DNA of 64,000 nt from Campylobacter sputorum (lineage in GTDB: Bacteria; Campylobacterota; Campylobacteria; Campylobacterales; Campylobacteraceae), in contig NZ_CP019685.1 of NCBI RefSeq assembly GCF_002220775.1, forward strand, positions 1,488,001-1,552,000, given 5' to 3'. Below the pieces are notes generated by a model. That model saw only the letters and a program-made list of their open reading frames with translations. It was not told where the DNA came from and did not search any database. Made by a program: the position numbers and the translations under genes. The number at the start of each line of letters is the position of its first letter. The first letter of the stretch is position 1. Positions 51,837 to 61,157 of the stretch are shown here, piece by piece.

Positions 51837-52548
51837 AGATATAGCTGAGCTTATAAAAACTTCTTTAAATGATAGCGGTAGATTAAATTGCGCAACTGCT
51901 TTTAAAATAGCAACAAAAACAAAAATTGAACCAAAAGATGTTTCTAGCGTAGCAAATGAACTAAACATAAGGATAGATAACTGCGATTTAGGTCAGTTTG
52001 GAAAACTTGAAATGCAAAATGGCAGCGCAGAAGTGCTAGAAAAATTAAAGCCTTTTTTAGATGATAAAAATAGAATTTTTTGCAAAGATGCTAGAGCCTG
52101 TGCTAGTGGGATTAGTCTTAAAAAAGTTCGCTCTGCTCTAAAAGACTTTAAGATAGATGTAAAATATTGTGAGCTTGGTTGTTTCAAAGAAAAAAAGGGT
52201 AAATCTATGAAAATAAAAACAAAAATTTGGATTGAAAATTCTAAAGGTGAACTGCTTTTTGGCAAAGGAAAGACTGAAGTTTTAGATGTTATAGAACAAA
52301 CTGGAAGTATAAAAAAAGCATCTGAAATTTTAGGCATGAATTATAAAAAATGTTGGAATCACCTTAAAATTTTAGAAACAAATTTCAAAGATGAACTTTT
52401 TGAAACAAAACAAGGTGGTGGCGATGACGCTGGAACTAAACTAAAACCAAAAGCATTTGAGCTTATACAGAATTATAGAAAATTACAACAAGATATAGAA
52501 GAGTTTGCAAACAAAAGATTTAAAGAACTTTTCTTGAAAAAAGACTGA
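51829..52548 (+). CDS. ModE-like winged-helix regulator with duplicated Cys-rich N-terminal domain
   Basis: 239 residues from ATG 51829 (MREDIAEL), overlapping the fdhD stop. The C-terminal half (about 130-239) is a ModE/LysR-type winged helix: TEVLDVIEQTGSIKKASEILGMNYKKCWNHLKIL. The N-terminal half contains two copies of a roughly 40-residue unit: 18-59 (C21, C52 in NCDLGQFGK) and 82-119 (C85, C114 in YCELGCFK). The gene occupies the place of Cj1507c, annotated as ModE-like in C. jejuni. It may sense molybdate/tungstate or oxyanion status for the Fdh operon. No molybdate-binding MOP domain is present, so sensing would have to use the N-terminal repeats. Confidence 0.8.
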   Translation: MREDIAELIKTSLNDSGRLNCATAFKIATKTKIEPKDVSSVANELNIRIDNCDLGQFGKLEMQNGSAEVLEKLKPFLDDKNRIFCKDARACASGISLKKVRSALKDFKIDVKYCELGCFKEKKGKSMKIKTKIWIENSKGELLFGKGKTEVLDVIEQTGSIKKASEILGMNYKKCWNHLKILETNFKDELFETKQGGGDDAGTKLKPKAFELIQNYRKLQQDIEEFANKRFKELFLKKD

Positions 52549-52573
52549 TATTGTAGCCAAAAAGCTACAATAT
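52548..52573. terminator. Bidirectional terminator between the modE-like gene and bioB
   Basis: ATATTGTAGC (52548-52557) pairs with GCTACAATAT (52564-52573) around CAAAAA. It lies between the two convergent stop codons and overlaps both ends. Confidence 0.75.
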
Positions 52574-53412
52574 TAATGACATGTTTTTGCTATATCATAT
52601 CCATAACTTCTAATTTTTTCAACCTCAGTTGCAGGCGTATTTCCTTTTGCTATGAGATAATCTCCCAATACAACTGCATTTATACCACACTCAAAAAGTT
52701 CTTTTTGATTATCGCCAAATACAGTTTCTCTGCCTCCTGCTATCATTAAACGAGCATTTGGAAGATATTGTTTAGCAAGCTTTACACACTCTAAAGCCTC
52801 CTCTCTACTCATTGTTGGCTGATTAATCTTAAGACCTTTTGCATTTATAAAAAAATTTATAGGCACAGTGTGAGGCTTAATACTTGCGACTTGTTTTAAA
52901 AACTCATGTCTTTGTTCTTTACTCTCACCCAGCCCAAAAATACCGCCGCTACAAATTCCAAGACCTACGCTAGCTACATTTTCATTTGTCTCATATCTCT
53001 CTTCCCAAGTGTGTGTTGTGCAAATTTTACTAAAATGACTTTTTGCGGTCTCAAGATTATGATTATAACTTGCCACGCCATTTTGCTTAAGATAAGAAAG
53101 AGATTGCCTGTCAGCTCTTCCACAGCAAGCTATGATATGCAAAGATGGGATTTCTTTACTTATAATACTAGCAAGAGAGGCTATGTATTCGCATTTATTG
53201 CTATCAAGTCCTCTTCCTGAGGTAACTAAACAAAATCCAAGAGCACCATATGATTTAAGAAATTTTGCTTCTTTTAAAACCTCATCTTTATCTTTAAATT
53301 TATATGTTTTTATATCCAAATCATTGTGAGCACTTTGCATACAATATCCACAATCCTCGCTACAATTTCCACTACTTACATTAGAAATTGAACATAAAAA
53401 TATATCTTTCAT
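52573..53412 (-). CDS. bioB: Biotin synthase
   Basis: Radical-SAM enzyme of 279 residues that inserts sulfur into dethiobiotin. The radical-SAM cysteines are C17, C21 and C24 in CSEDCGYC, SAM-binding IICGSGGIFGLGE-type sequence is present (CSGGIFGLGES), and NLETA and YNHN match BioB. It lacks the C-terminal extension of E. coli BioB (346), as is usual in Campylobacter and Helicobacter. AAAAGG precedes the ATG. Confidence 0.92.
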   Translation of the reverse strand: MKDIFLCSISNVSSGNCSEDCGYCMQSAHNDLDIKTYKFKDKDEVLKEAKFLKSYGALGFCLVTSGRGLDSNKCEYIASLASIISKEIPSLHIIACCGRADRQSLSYLKQNGVASYNHNLETAKSHFSKICTTHTWEERYETNENVASVGLGICSGGIFGLGESKEQRHEFLKQVASIKPHTVPINFFINAKGLKINQPTMSREEALECVKLAKQYLPNARLMIAGGRETVFGDNQKELFECGINAVVLGDYLIAKGNTPATEVEKIRSYGYDIAKTCH

Positions 53413-53531
53413 TTATTAAACCTTTTTATATCTATTTTTTATTTCGTATAATACTTAAATAATCTAAATTTAAAAAACAAAAATATTCTTGATTTTATAT
53501 TAAATTTATAATCTAATATTATTTTTTTAGT

Positions 53532-53537
53532 TATAAT
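53532..53537 (+). promoter_or_regulatory. Promoter -10 upstream of the C69 dipeptidase
   Basis: TATAAT at 53532-53537 after a run of seven T, 35 bases before the ATG; AGAGG is the ribosome site. Confidence 0.5.
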
Positions 53538-53572
53538 ACAAAAAATTTACTTACGAAAAGAGGTAATGTAGC

Positions 53573-55066
53573 ATGAAAACTAAATTTTTTCTTGTTAGTT
53601 CGGTTTTAGTTGCTTTATTAAGTTCATCAGCAATAGCTTGCACCACAATTTTAGTTGGTGAAAAAGCCTCAAAAGATGGTTCACTTCTGGTAGCAAGAAG
53701 TGCTGATAGCAAAGCCATAAAAGCACAAGTATTTTTAATACATCCAAAAAAAGTTGGGCAAACAGGAGTTCATAGTTCAAAAGCCCATGATGGTGCTAAT
53801 GATTTTAAATATCCACTTCCAGAAAATTCCATGCGTTATACAACTATAGCGAATTCTCACACAAAACTTCATGGTGCAGTTGGATATAATGAAGCAGGAG
53901 TTGGCATAAGTGGAACTGAAACCATTTACGCAAAAGATGAACTACTAAAAATAGATCCATATAACGAAGAAACAGGTATCACAGAAGATGATATACCTGA
54001 TGTTTTACTTCCTAGAATGAAAAGTGCAAAAGAAGGTGTTTTGCTTCTTGGGGATATAGTTGAAAAAATAGGTGCTGGAGAGGGATTTGGAGTTATTTTT
54101 ATAGATGAAAACGAAACTTGGTATTTTGAAACAGGAACAGGCCATCACTGGATAGCAAACAAACTTCCAAAAGATAAATATTTTGCCTCAGGAAATCAAG
54201 GTAGATTACAGATTTACAAACCAAATAATTCAAATTTTCTAGCCTCAAAAGGCTTGGTTGAATTTGCTATCAAAAACGGCACATATAATCCTAAAAAAGA
54301 TGGCGAATTTAACTTTACAAAAGCTTATACAAGAGATGACGATAGAGATTTAACATATAATTATCCAAGAGTTTGGTGGATTCAAAAGATGTTTAATCCA
54401 TCTTTAAATCAAGATATAACAAAAGGTGCAAATTTCCCTGTATTTTTAGAGCCTGATAAAAAGCTAAGTGTGCAGGATTTAAAAGATGCCATGCGTTCAC
54501 ATTACGATGGCACAAAATACGATCCTTATGTAAATCAAAATACACAAGATGACATTTATAGAACTATAAGTGTATTTAGAACATACGAATCGCATATTAT
54601 GCAAGTTAGGCCTTGGCTTCCTATGGAAATCGGCAGAGTTACTTATGTAGCACTTGGCATGGCTGATTTGAGCGTTTATTTGCCATATTATTATGGATTA
54701 GATGGATTTATAGACGGATACGATAAAGGTTCATATGAAGCAGACAATGAATCTATTTACTGGGTGTATAGAAAACTTCAAACTTTAGTTATGATGGATT
54801 ACAACAAATACGCACCAATAGTAAAAGATGCTTATAAAAACTTTGAAGCTTCACTAGAAGCAAGACAAGCTAAAATGGAAAAAGAATATGTTGAAATTTA
54901 TAAAAAAGATAAAGCAAAAGCAAATGAGCTTTTAAACAGCTTTAGCAAACAAGTTATGATGGATGCAAAACTTTTGACAATTGATCTTACGAACAAAATT
55001 TTTACTATGCTTACCAATGATACAGATATTAAGTGGAAACAACTAAATAAAAATAAAAAAGATTAA
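53573..55066 (+). CDS. C69 family dipeptidase, secreted
   Basis: 497 residues. Signal peptide 1-22 (cleavage SSSAIA-C) exposes C23 of CTTILVGEKAS, which is the N-terminal nucleophile of C69/PepD enzymes after processing. GVGISGTETIYA, GEGFGVIFIDENETWYFETGTGHHW and LPKDKYFASGNQGRL follow in family order, and a long helical C-terminus is present. It hydrolyses dipeptides in the periplasm, fitting the amino-acid-based metabolism seen elsewhere in the window. No neighbouring gene in the same operon. Confidence 0.88.
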   Translation: MKTKFFLVSSVLVALLSSSAIACTTILVGEKASKDGSLLVARSADSKAIKAQVFLIHPKKVGQTGVHSSKAHDGANDFKYPLPENSMRYTTIANSHTKLHGAVGYNEAGVGISGTETIYAKDELLKIDPYNEETGITEDDIPDVLLPRMKSAKEGVLLLGDIVEKIGAGEGFGVIFIDENETWYFETGTGHHWIANKLPKDKYFASGNQGRLQIYKPNNSNFLASKGLVEFAIKNGTYNPKKDGEFNFTKAYTRDDDRDLTYNYPRVWWIQKMFNPSLNQDITKGANFPVFLEPDKKLSVQDLKDAMRSHYDGTKYDPYVNQNTQDDIYRTISVFRTYESHIMQVRPWLPMEIGRVTYVALGMADLSVYLPYYYGLDGFIDGYDKGSYEADNESIYWVYRKLQTLVMMDYNKYAPIVKDAYKNFEASLEARQAKMEKEYVEIYKKDKAKANELLNSFSKQVMMDAKLLTIDLTNKIFTMLTNDTDIKWKQLNKNKKD

Positions 55067-55075
55067 AAAATATCA

Positions 55076-55104
55076 AAATTTAGCCCAAAATTTGGGCTAA
55101 ATTT
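55076..55104 (+). terminator. Terminator after the C69 dipeptidase gene
   Basis: AAATTTAGCCC (55076-55086) pairs perfectly with GGGCTAAATTT (55094-55104) around AAAATTT, ten bases after the stop codon. Confidence 0.75.
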
Positions 55105-55599
55105 GCTTATTTCATTTCAAAAATAGTTTGTTTATTACTACACAATCATCTTTGCAAATATTTTAGATTTTAAATATCAAATGTGTCATCCTAATTTTAA
55201 TTAAATTACAACGCCTTTATATATTTGAGAAACTTATGCTTTTAATTATCAATATATATGACACGAAATTTAAATGCTATTTTCATAGACTTTATTTAGT
55301 AAATTTATAAAATAAACTTTATTCATCAAACGAAAAAGAGTGGAATTTTTTAGAAACTGCCAATAATATAAAAAATGTTTATGAAAAATATAGATTAAAG
55401 GATTAAAAAATGCCTGATGATTTCTCTACAAAATATAAATTAGCGATGAAGAATTTAATAATTTTAATACTATTAAATGATAAAATTTCAAATAAAACCA
55501 GTATTAACACAAATCACCCTAATCCTTTAATATCACTTTAGAAAGAATTAATCCAGCCTCACAAAGCGAAAAAGGTAATTTATTTAAAGAAAATAGCAA
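55105..55599 (+). other. Non-coding or decayed region after the C69 gene
   Basis: No intact gene was found on either strand. Short peptide-like fragments such as SNEKEWNFLETANN (near 55326) and a stop-containing frame leading into the toxin remnant suggest decayed small genes, perhaps the antitoxin partner. They are too short to name. Confidence 0.4.
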
Positions 55600-55845
55600 C
55601 AAAACAAAAGAGAGTATAAAAACCAAGCAAACAATTAAAAGATGAAACAGGTATTGTATTAGAAAAGCTTATAAATTGTTAAAAATTAGAAGCTAAATAC
55701 AAAGACCATGCATTAAAAGGAAATTTAGTATGGAATAAGAGATTGTCATATAAAGCCGGATTTGGTTTTGCTTTACTGTATTTAAAAAGAAGAGTTGATA
55801 TTAACTGCACTTCGTATAAATTCTCATAGTGAATTAGATTTGTAA
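55600..55845 (+). pseudogene. Remnant of a YafQ/RelE-type mRNA interferase toxin
   Basis: Pieces of a YafQ-family toxin remain in shifting frames. ETGIVLEKLINC is followed by a stop and then KLEAKYKDHALKGN in the same frame (55644-55727). HIKPDLVLLYCI, a stop, and ELILTALRINSHSELDL follow in another frame, to 55845. DHALKGN, HIKPD and the final R-x-x-SHSEL are hallmarks of the YafQ/HP0894 group. At least two stops and one frameshift make it non-functional. Confidence 0.75.
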
Positions 55846-56087
55846 TTATTTAATAATCTATTCTACCTTATTATACTTTAAAATAAAGTATTTTCTTTTT
55901 ACTGGTAAATTTTAAATAAAATTACTTAATATCAAATAACTTTTTAAGAGCTTTTTCATAAAAATTTCATATTGCATTTTGTAATTAAAAGTTTACCATC
56001 GATCTATAAAACTAAATAAAAAAATTAAGTTTTATAGCTTTTATCTTAAATTTATGTTAATATCATTTGACAAAAAAGGTATTAACT
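55846..56087 (+). other. Intergenic region before the aas gene
   Basis: About 240 A+T-rich bases with no gene. AAAAAAGG at 56072-56079 is the ribosome site for the next gene. No clear terminator or repeat seen. Confidence 0.45.
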
Positions 56088-58193
56088 ATGAAAACCATAT
56101 TTTATTTACTATGTAAATTTTTATACAACATAAAAATTTATGGAAAATTTGAAACCAAAAAACCAACTATAATAATCTCAAACCATCAATCTCTTTTAGA
56201 TGGTGCTTTGCTTTGGGCTATTTTGCCAAATAAACCACTTTTTCTCATAAATACAACTATGGCAAATAAAAAAATCGTTAAATTTTTTATACATTTTTGT
56301 GATTATATCACTATAGATCAACTAAATCCGATGTCTTTAAAAAGCGTCATACAAACTATAAATACCACATCAAGACCGATTGTTATTTTTCCAGAAGGTA
56401 GAGTAACAAATACCGGCGGACTTATGAAAATATACGAAGGAGTAGTATTTATAGCCCAAAAAACTGACGCCACAATTTTGCCAATCATAATAAACGGAAG
56501 CAAATTTACACATTTTTCAAGGATGTCAAAAACATTTCCAAAACGAATTTTTACACAAATTAACATAACATATTTCGAGCCATTTAAAATCAAATTTGAT
56601 GAAACAAAGACAAATAAGCAAAAAAGATATGAAGGGGCGCAATTTTTACAAACAAAAATGCAAAATTTGATTTTCAAATCACGCACAAAAAGAGATATTT
56701 TCGAAGAATTTTTATATGCTAAAAAAATTTATGGTTGCAAATTTAAAATAGCTGAGGATATAAAAGGTGTGTATTCATACAAAGATATTTTAACAATGAG
56801 CCTTATTTTAGGTAAAGTATGCGTAAAACTAACTAAAAATGAAAAACGAATTGGCATAATTATGCCAAATATGATAGTCACTTTAGGACTCATTTTCGGA
56901 CTTATTTCAAAAGGAAAAACACCTACAATGATAAATTTCACATCAGGTGTTTCAAATATGCAAAATGCTATAAATGCTGCAAATTTAAAATTTATAATAA
57001 CATCAAAAAATTTTTTAAAAACTACAAAACTAGAAGAAAAAATAAACAGCTTAACAAACATAAAAATACTTTATATAGAAGATTTTAAAGAGCATATAAA
57101 TATTTTTGATAAAATTTGGCTTATATTTTTTGAGAGAAATTTTATACATCTAACATACAAAAAGCAAGATCCAAATAACGAAGCTGCCGTGCTTTTTACA
57201 TCAGGAAGTGAAGGAAAACCAAAAGGAGTTAGCCTTAGTCACAATGCATTTTTGGCAAATATTTATCAAATAAATTCGGTCATAAGTATCACAAATGAGG
57301 ATAAAATGCTAAATTCCTTACCACTTTTTCACTCATTTGGATTAAATGCCGGAGGGTTTTTGCCTATATTAAGCGGAACTAAGCTGTTTTTATATATTTC
57401 ACCACTTCATTATAAAATAATTCCAGAAATTTCATATGATTCAAACGCAACTATACTCATAGCTACAAACACATTTTTAGGAAATTATGCTAAAAAAGCC
57501 CATGTATACGACTTTCATAAATTAAAATTTGTGATATGTGGAGCAGAAAAACTCTCTAAAAATGTCAAAGAACTATGGTTAGAAAAATTTGGCATACGAA
57601 TTTTAGAAGGTTATGGCACGACAGAAACCGCACCTATAATATCCGTAAATACACCACTTGCTTACAAAATTGATTCGGTAGGCAAGGTTTTACCAGGGAT
57701 TGAAATCAAACTTGAAGATATAGAGGGAATTAAATATGGCGGTATTTTGTATGTAAAATGCGAAAACATTATGAGTGGATATTTAAAAGATACAAATCCT
57801 GGCATACTTGAAAAACAAAATGAGTGGTATAAAACTGGAGATATCGTAAAAATAGACGAAGATGGATTTTTGCATATCGTAGGAAGAGTTAAATGCTTTG
57901 CAAAAATAGCTGGAGAAATGATTGGACTTGAAGAAATCGAAAAATTAGCAACAAAAATATCGCCAAATTTTATACATGCTGTAATTAGTATAAAAGATGA
58001 AAAAAAGGGTGAATCTTTGATACTATTTACAACAGATGAAAAACTAAGTAGAAATGAAATATTAAATACAACAAAACAAAATGGCTTAAGCGAACTTTAT
58101 ATACCAAAAAAAGTTATTTATATCAAAGAAATTCCACTCTTAAGCACTGGAAAAACTGATTATGTTGCTTTAAGCAATATATATTTTGATTAA
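56088..58193 (+). CDS. aas: Bifunctional acyltransferase/acyl-ACP synthetase (Aas-like)
   Basis: 701 residues, close to E. coli Aas (719). The N-terminal PlsC-type acyltransferase has the NHQSLLD motif (H33, D38) and FPEGRVTNTGG. The C-terminal half is an acyl-ACP synthetase with LFTSGSEGKPKG near 367, EGYGTTETAPIISVN, YKTGDIVKIDEDGFLHIVGR and the end motif LLSTGKTDY. It re-acylates lysophospholipids at the inner membrane. Start ATG 56088 (AAAAAAGG upstream) is preferred over a TTG seven codons earlier that would overlap the ribosome site. Confidence 0.9.
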   Translation: MKTIFYLLCKFLYNIKIYGKFETKKPTIIISNHQSLLDGALLWAILPNKPLFLINTTMANKKIVKFFIHFCDYITIDQLNPMSLKSVIQTINTTSRPIVIFPEGRVTNTGGLMKIYEGVVFIAQKTDATILPIIINGSKFTHFSRMSKTFPKRIFTQINITYFEPFKIKFDETKTNKQKRYEGAQFLQTKMQNLIFKSRTKRDIFEEFLYAKKIYGCKFKIAEDIKGVYSYKDILTMSLILGKVCVKLTKNEKRIGIIMPNMIVTLGLIFGLISKGKTPTMINFTSGVSNMQNAINAANLKFIITSKNFLKTTKLEEKINSLTNIKILYIEDFKEHINIFDKIWLIFFERNFIHLTYKKQDPNNEAAVLFTSGSEGKPKGVSLSHNAFLANIYQINSVISITNEDKMLNSLPLFHSFGLNAGGFLPILSGTKLFLYISPLHYKIIPEISYDSNATILIATNTFLGNYAKKAHVYDFHKLKFVICGAEKLSKNVKELWLEKFGIRILEGYGTTETAPIISVNTPLAYKIDSVGKVLPGIEIKLEDIEGIKYGGILYVKCENIMSGYLKDTNPGILEKQNEWYKTGDIVKIDEDGFLHIVGRVKCFAKIAGEMIGLEEIEKLATKISPNFIHAVISIKDEKKGESLILFTTDEKLSRNEILNTTKQNGLSELYIPKKVIYIKEIPLLSTGKTDYVALSNIYFD

Positions 58194-58200
58194 AATGAGC

Positions 58201-58220
58201 ATTTTATTCACAGATAAAAT
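58201..58220 (+). terminator. Weak hairpin after aas
   Basis: ATTTTAT (58201-58207) pairs with ATAAAAT (58214-58220), loop TCACAG. The stem is A-U only, so termination would be weak. No other feature seen between 58221 and 58380 in this 200-base gap. Confidence 0.3.
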
Positions 58221-58395
58221 AATATTTGTTTAAAAAAAATTTATATTTTTATACTACTTTTAAAAATATCGGAATTATTTTATTTGTAATTAAATAAAAT
58301 TATCAAATAAATTTATAACAAAATTTTAATACTATTTAAAAAATTAATGTAAGATAAAAAAACTTCACATAAAAAGCTTTAAATAAGGAGAATAT

Positions 58396-60339
58396 ATGAA
58401 TTTTAAATTTAAAAGAAAATACAATCCACCAGTTTTTTATACTTCTGTTATAATCATAGCCTTGATTATAGCAATAACAACTATTTTCCCAAAATTTACA
58501 CTTGAAAAATTAAAACTTGCACAAGAGTATTTAACTGTAAATTTTGGCTGGTTTTATGTTTTAAGCATGACTATTATATTTTTTGTTGTTGTATTTTTAG
58601 GAATTTCAAGATTTGGTAAAATAAAATTAGGACCTGATCATTCAAAGCCAGATTATGCAAACGGTTCATGGTTTGCAATGCTTTTTGCTGCAGGAATGGG
58701 TATAGGTTTAATGTTTTTTGGCGTAGGAGAACCTTTAATGCACTATCTTGCACCGCCAAGTGGAGATCCAAGAACCATTGAAGCAGCAAAAAAAGCCATG
58801 AATATAACATTTTTTCACTGGGGATTAAACGCTTGGGCGGTATATGGTATAGTTGCAATTATACTTGCATTTTTTGCATATAGACACAATCTTCCTTTAA
58901 CTCTTAGATCGGCTTTTTATCCAATAATTGGCAATAAAATATATGGAAAATTTGGAGATGCTATAGATGTATTTGCAGTTATTGCAACACTTTTTGGTGT
59001 TACAACATCTCTTGGATATGGCGTTTTACAAGTAAATTCGGGCTTTAACTATCTTTTTGGTATGCCAATAAGTAATGTTTCTCAAGTCTTGTTAATCTTT
59101 GCAATAACTATAGGAGTTACACTTTCAGCAACAAGCGGTGTAGATAAAGGCATAAAATTACTTAGTAATACAAATATGGTTTTGGCTGTTTTATTTGCTA
59201 TTTTCATATTAATCTTAGGCGAAACTAGCACGCTTTTAAAATCTCTAATAGAAAATACTGGCACATATATCTCATCTTTTATAGGAGATACATTTAATCT
59301 TTATGCATATGAAAAACAAAACGATAGCTGGATTGGTGGCTGGACTATACTTTACTGGACTTGGTGGATTTCTTGGTCGCCATTTGTTGGACTTTTTATA
59401 GCAAGAATTTCAAGAGGTAGAACAATAAGAGAATTTGTTATTGGGGTTTTATTTGTTCCTGCTGGCTTTACGCTTATTTGGATGACTGTTTTTGGAAATA
59501 GTGCTATAAATTTGGTAAATGGTGGTTTTGAACAACTTGCCATTATGGTAAATAAAGATATATCACTAGCATTATTTATATTCTTAGAACAATTTCCGCT
59601 AACTTTAATTTTGGCATTTATTGCAGTTTTTATGATAATTTTATTTTTCATTACTTCTGCTGATTCAGCTGCTATGGTTATAGATATGCTATGTTCAAAA
59701 GGTGAAGATAAAACCCCAAAATGGCAAAAAGTATTTTGGTGTGCATTAACCGGAATTCTAGCTGCTGCTTTACTTTATACAGGTGGGCTTGATGCTCTTC
59801 AAACAATGACTATTGTTTCAGCACTTCCACTAACTTTAGCTATGCTTGGGTCCATTTATGGACTTTTAAAAGCTTTAAGAATAGATTCTGAGAAAAAATA
59901 TACTCAAAGCGTTGCAAATTTGCCAACAACCATAGGAAGCACAAAAAGTTGGCAAGAAAGACTTCAAGCTATCATTGATACCCCTGATAAAAATGAAGCA
60001 AAAGATTTTTTAATAGACATAATACAGCCAGCTTTTAGTGAAATTTCTGAAATTTTTAATAAAAACTCTCTTAATCCAAAAATACATAAAGATGTTAATA
60101 AATCAAAAATAGCTTTAGAAATAGATTTAGGCGATGAACAAAATTTTATTTATGGCGTAAAGCTTATAGAAACAAATTCACCTGATTATGCTATGAGTGA
60201 TAGTTACTATAGAGCTGAAGTGTTTTTAAAAGAAGGCGGACAAGATTATGACATTATAGGATGGAGTAAAGCATCAGTAATAAATGATATTATAGAACAA
60301 TACAGGCGACATATGCATTTTTTACATAAAACAAGATAA
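58396..60339 (+). CDS. BCCT-family betaine/choline/carnitine transporter
   Basis: 647-residue transporter with 12 hydrophobic segments and a cytoplasmic C-terminal tail of about 150 residues. The family signature is in WTILYWTWWISWSPFVGLFIARISRGRT; GMGIGLMFFGVGEPLMHY, FFHWGLNAWAVYG and FFITSADSAAMV follow BCCT order. BetT- and BetP-type members take up choline, glycine betaine or carnitine with Na+ or H+ for osmoprotection. The long C-tail resembles BetT and may sense osmotic stress. TAAGGAG precedes the ATG. Confidence 0.92.
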   Translation: MNFKFKRKYNPPVFYTSVIIIALIIAITTIFPKFTLEKLKLAQEYLTVNFGWFYVLSMTIIFFVVVFLGISRFGKIKLGPDHSKPDYANGSWFAMLFAAGMGIGLMFFGVGEPLMHYLAPPSGDPRTIEAAKKAMNITFFHWGLNAWAVYGIVAIILAFFAYRHNLPLTLRSAFYPIIGNKIYGKFGDAIDVFAVIATLFGVTTSLGYGVLQVNSGFNYLFGMPISNVSQVLLIFAITIGVTLSATSGVDKGIKLLSNTNMVLAVLFAIFILILGETSTLLKSLIENTGTYISSFIGDTFNLYAYEKQNDSWIGGWTILYWTWWISWSPFVGLFIARISRGRTIREFVIGVLFVPAGFTLIWMTVFGNSAINLVNGGFEQLAIMVNKDISLALFIFLEQFPLTLILAFIAVFMIILFFITSADSAAMVIDMLCSKGEDKTPKWQKVFWCALTGILAAALLYTGGLDALQTMTIVSALPLTLAMLGSIYGLLKALRIDSEKKYTQSVANLPTTIGSTKSWQERLQAIIDTPDKNEAKDFLIDIIQPAFSEISEIFNKNSLNPKIHKDVNKSKIALEIDLGDEQNFIYGVKLIETNSPDYAMSDSYYRAEVFLKEGGQDYDIIGWSKASVINDIIEQYRRHMHFLHKTR

Positions 60340-60369
60340 ATATTTATGATAAATTTGCCTTATTGTGTG

Positions 60370-60390
60370 ATAATTTGTCAAATTATTTTT
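60370..60390 (+). terminator. Probable terminator after the BCCT gene
   Basis: ATAATTTG (60370-60377) and CAAATTAT (60379-60386) form an inverted repeat that can close a small loop, followed by four T. Weak but correctly placed 30 bases after the stop. Confidence 0.45.
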
Positions 60391-60406
60391 AAAATTAAGG
60401 ATAAAA

Positions 60407-61093
60407 ATGAAACTAAAAATTATAGCTTTTATTATCATGGCTTCACAAATTTTTGCTTTTGCGAATAATTACATAAATCAAAAAAATATCGTTGTTTATG
60501 GGCAAGGAGAGTTAAAAGTAGAGCCAGATATGGCTATTATCGATTTTATAATCTCTTCAAAAGGTGATACATCTCAAGAAGCAAAAACACAAAATAACAA
60601 ACTTTCAGATAAAGTAAAAAAAATAATCTATAAAAGCAATATCCAAAAACAAAATGTAAAAATAAAAAACAATGTAATTATGCCACAAAATATATATGAT
60701 GATAATGGAAAAATAGAAAAAACATTTTATATGGCGTCTCAAAATGTTGAAATTACACTTACAGACATATCCAAAGAAAGCGAATTTTTAGACACATTAA
60801 CAAATATAGGCATAAAAGATATTACTACAAAATATCAAAAATCAGACATTGAGCAACAAGTTGATTTAGCTATGAAAGAGGCGATAAACTATGCTATATC
60901 AAAAGCCAAAAATATGACTAGCAGTGCTAATGTTACGCTTGGAGATATACTAGAAATCGAAGAAATTCAAGTAAGTCCAGTTTATAGGTCTTATAGAATT
61001 TCAACTGTTGCACAATCGCAGCAAAATTTAAATGGAAATGATGGAGTTATAGATATAAACGCCAAAGTTAGAATTAAATTTGCTATAAAATAG
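60407..61093 (+). CDS. SIMPL (DUF541) domain periplasmic protein
   Basis: 228 residues with a signal peptide (1-20, cleavage near FAFA-N). The SIMPL/YggE family is recognised from IVVYGQGELKVEPDMAIIDF near the start, the KxxNVKIKNN segment and the end repeat of short strands (VDINAKVRIKFAIK). Members sit in the periplasm or outer membrane, and their roles (stress protection, assembly) are poorly defined. AAGGAT precedes the ATG; the gene is flanked by a terminator and lepA. Confidence 0.85.
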   Translation: MKLKIIAFIIMASQIFAFANNYINQKNIVVYGQGELKVEPDMAIIDFIISSKGDTSQEAKTQNNKLSDKVKKIIYKSNIQKQNVKIKNNVIMPQNIYDDNGKIEKTFYMASQNVEITLTDISKESEFLDTLTNIGIKDITTKYQKSDIEQQVDLAMKEAINYAISKAKNMTSSANVTLGDILEIEEIQVSPVYRSYRISTVAQSQQNLNGNDGVIDINAKVRIKFAIK

Positions 61094-61157
61094 TTTAATC
61101 AAAATAGTAGCTAAATTTCGCTAAAATTAACCCTTAAAAGTAAATTTTAGGAATTTT

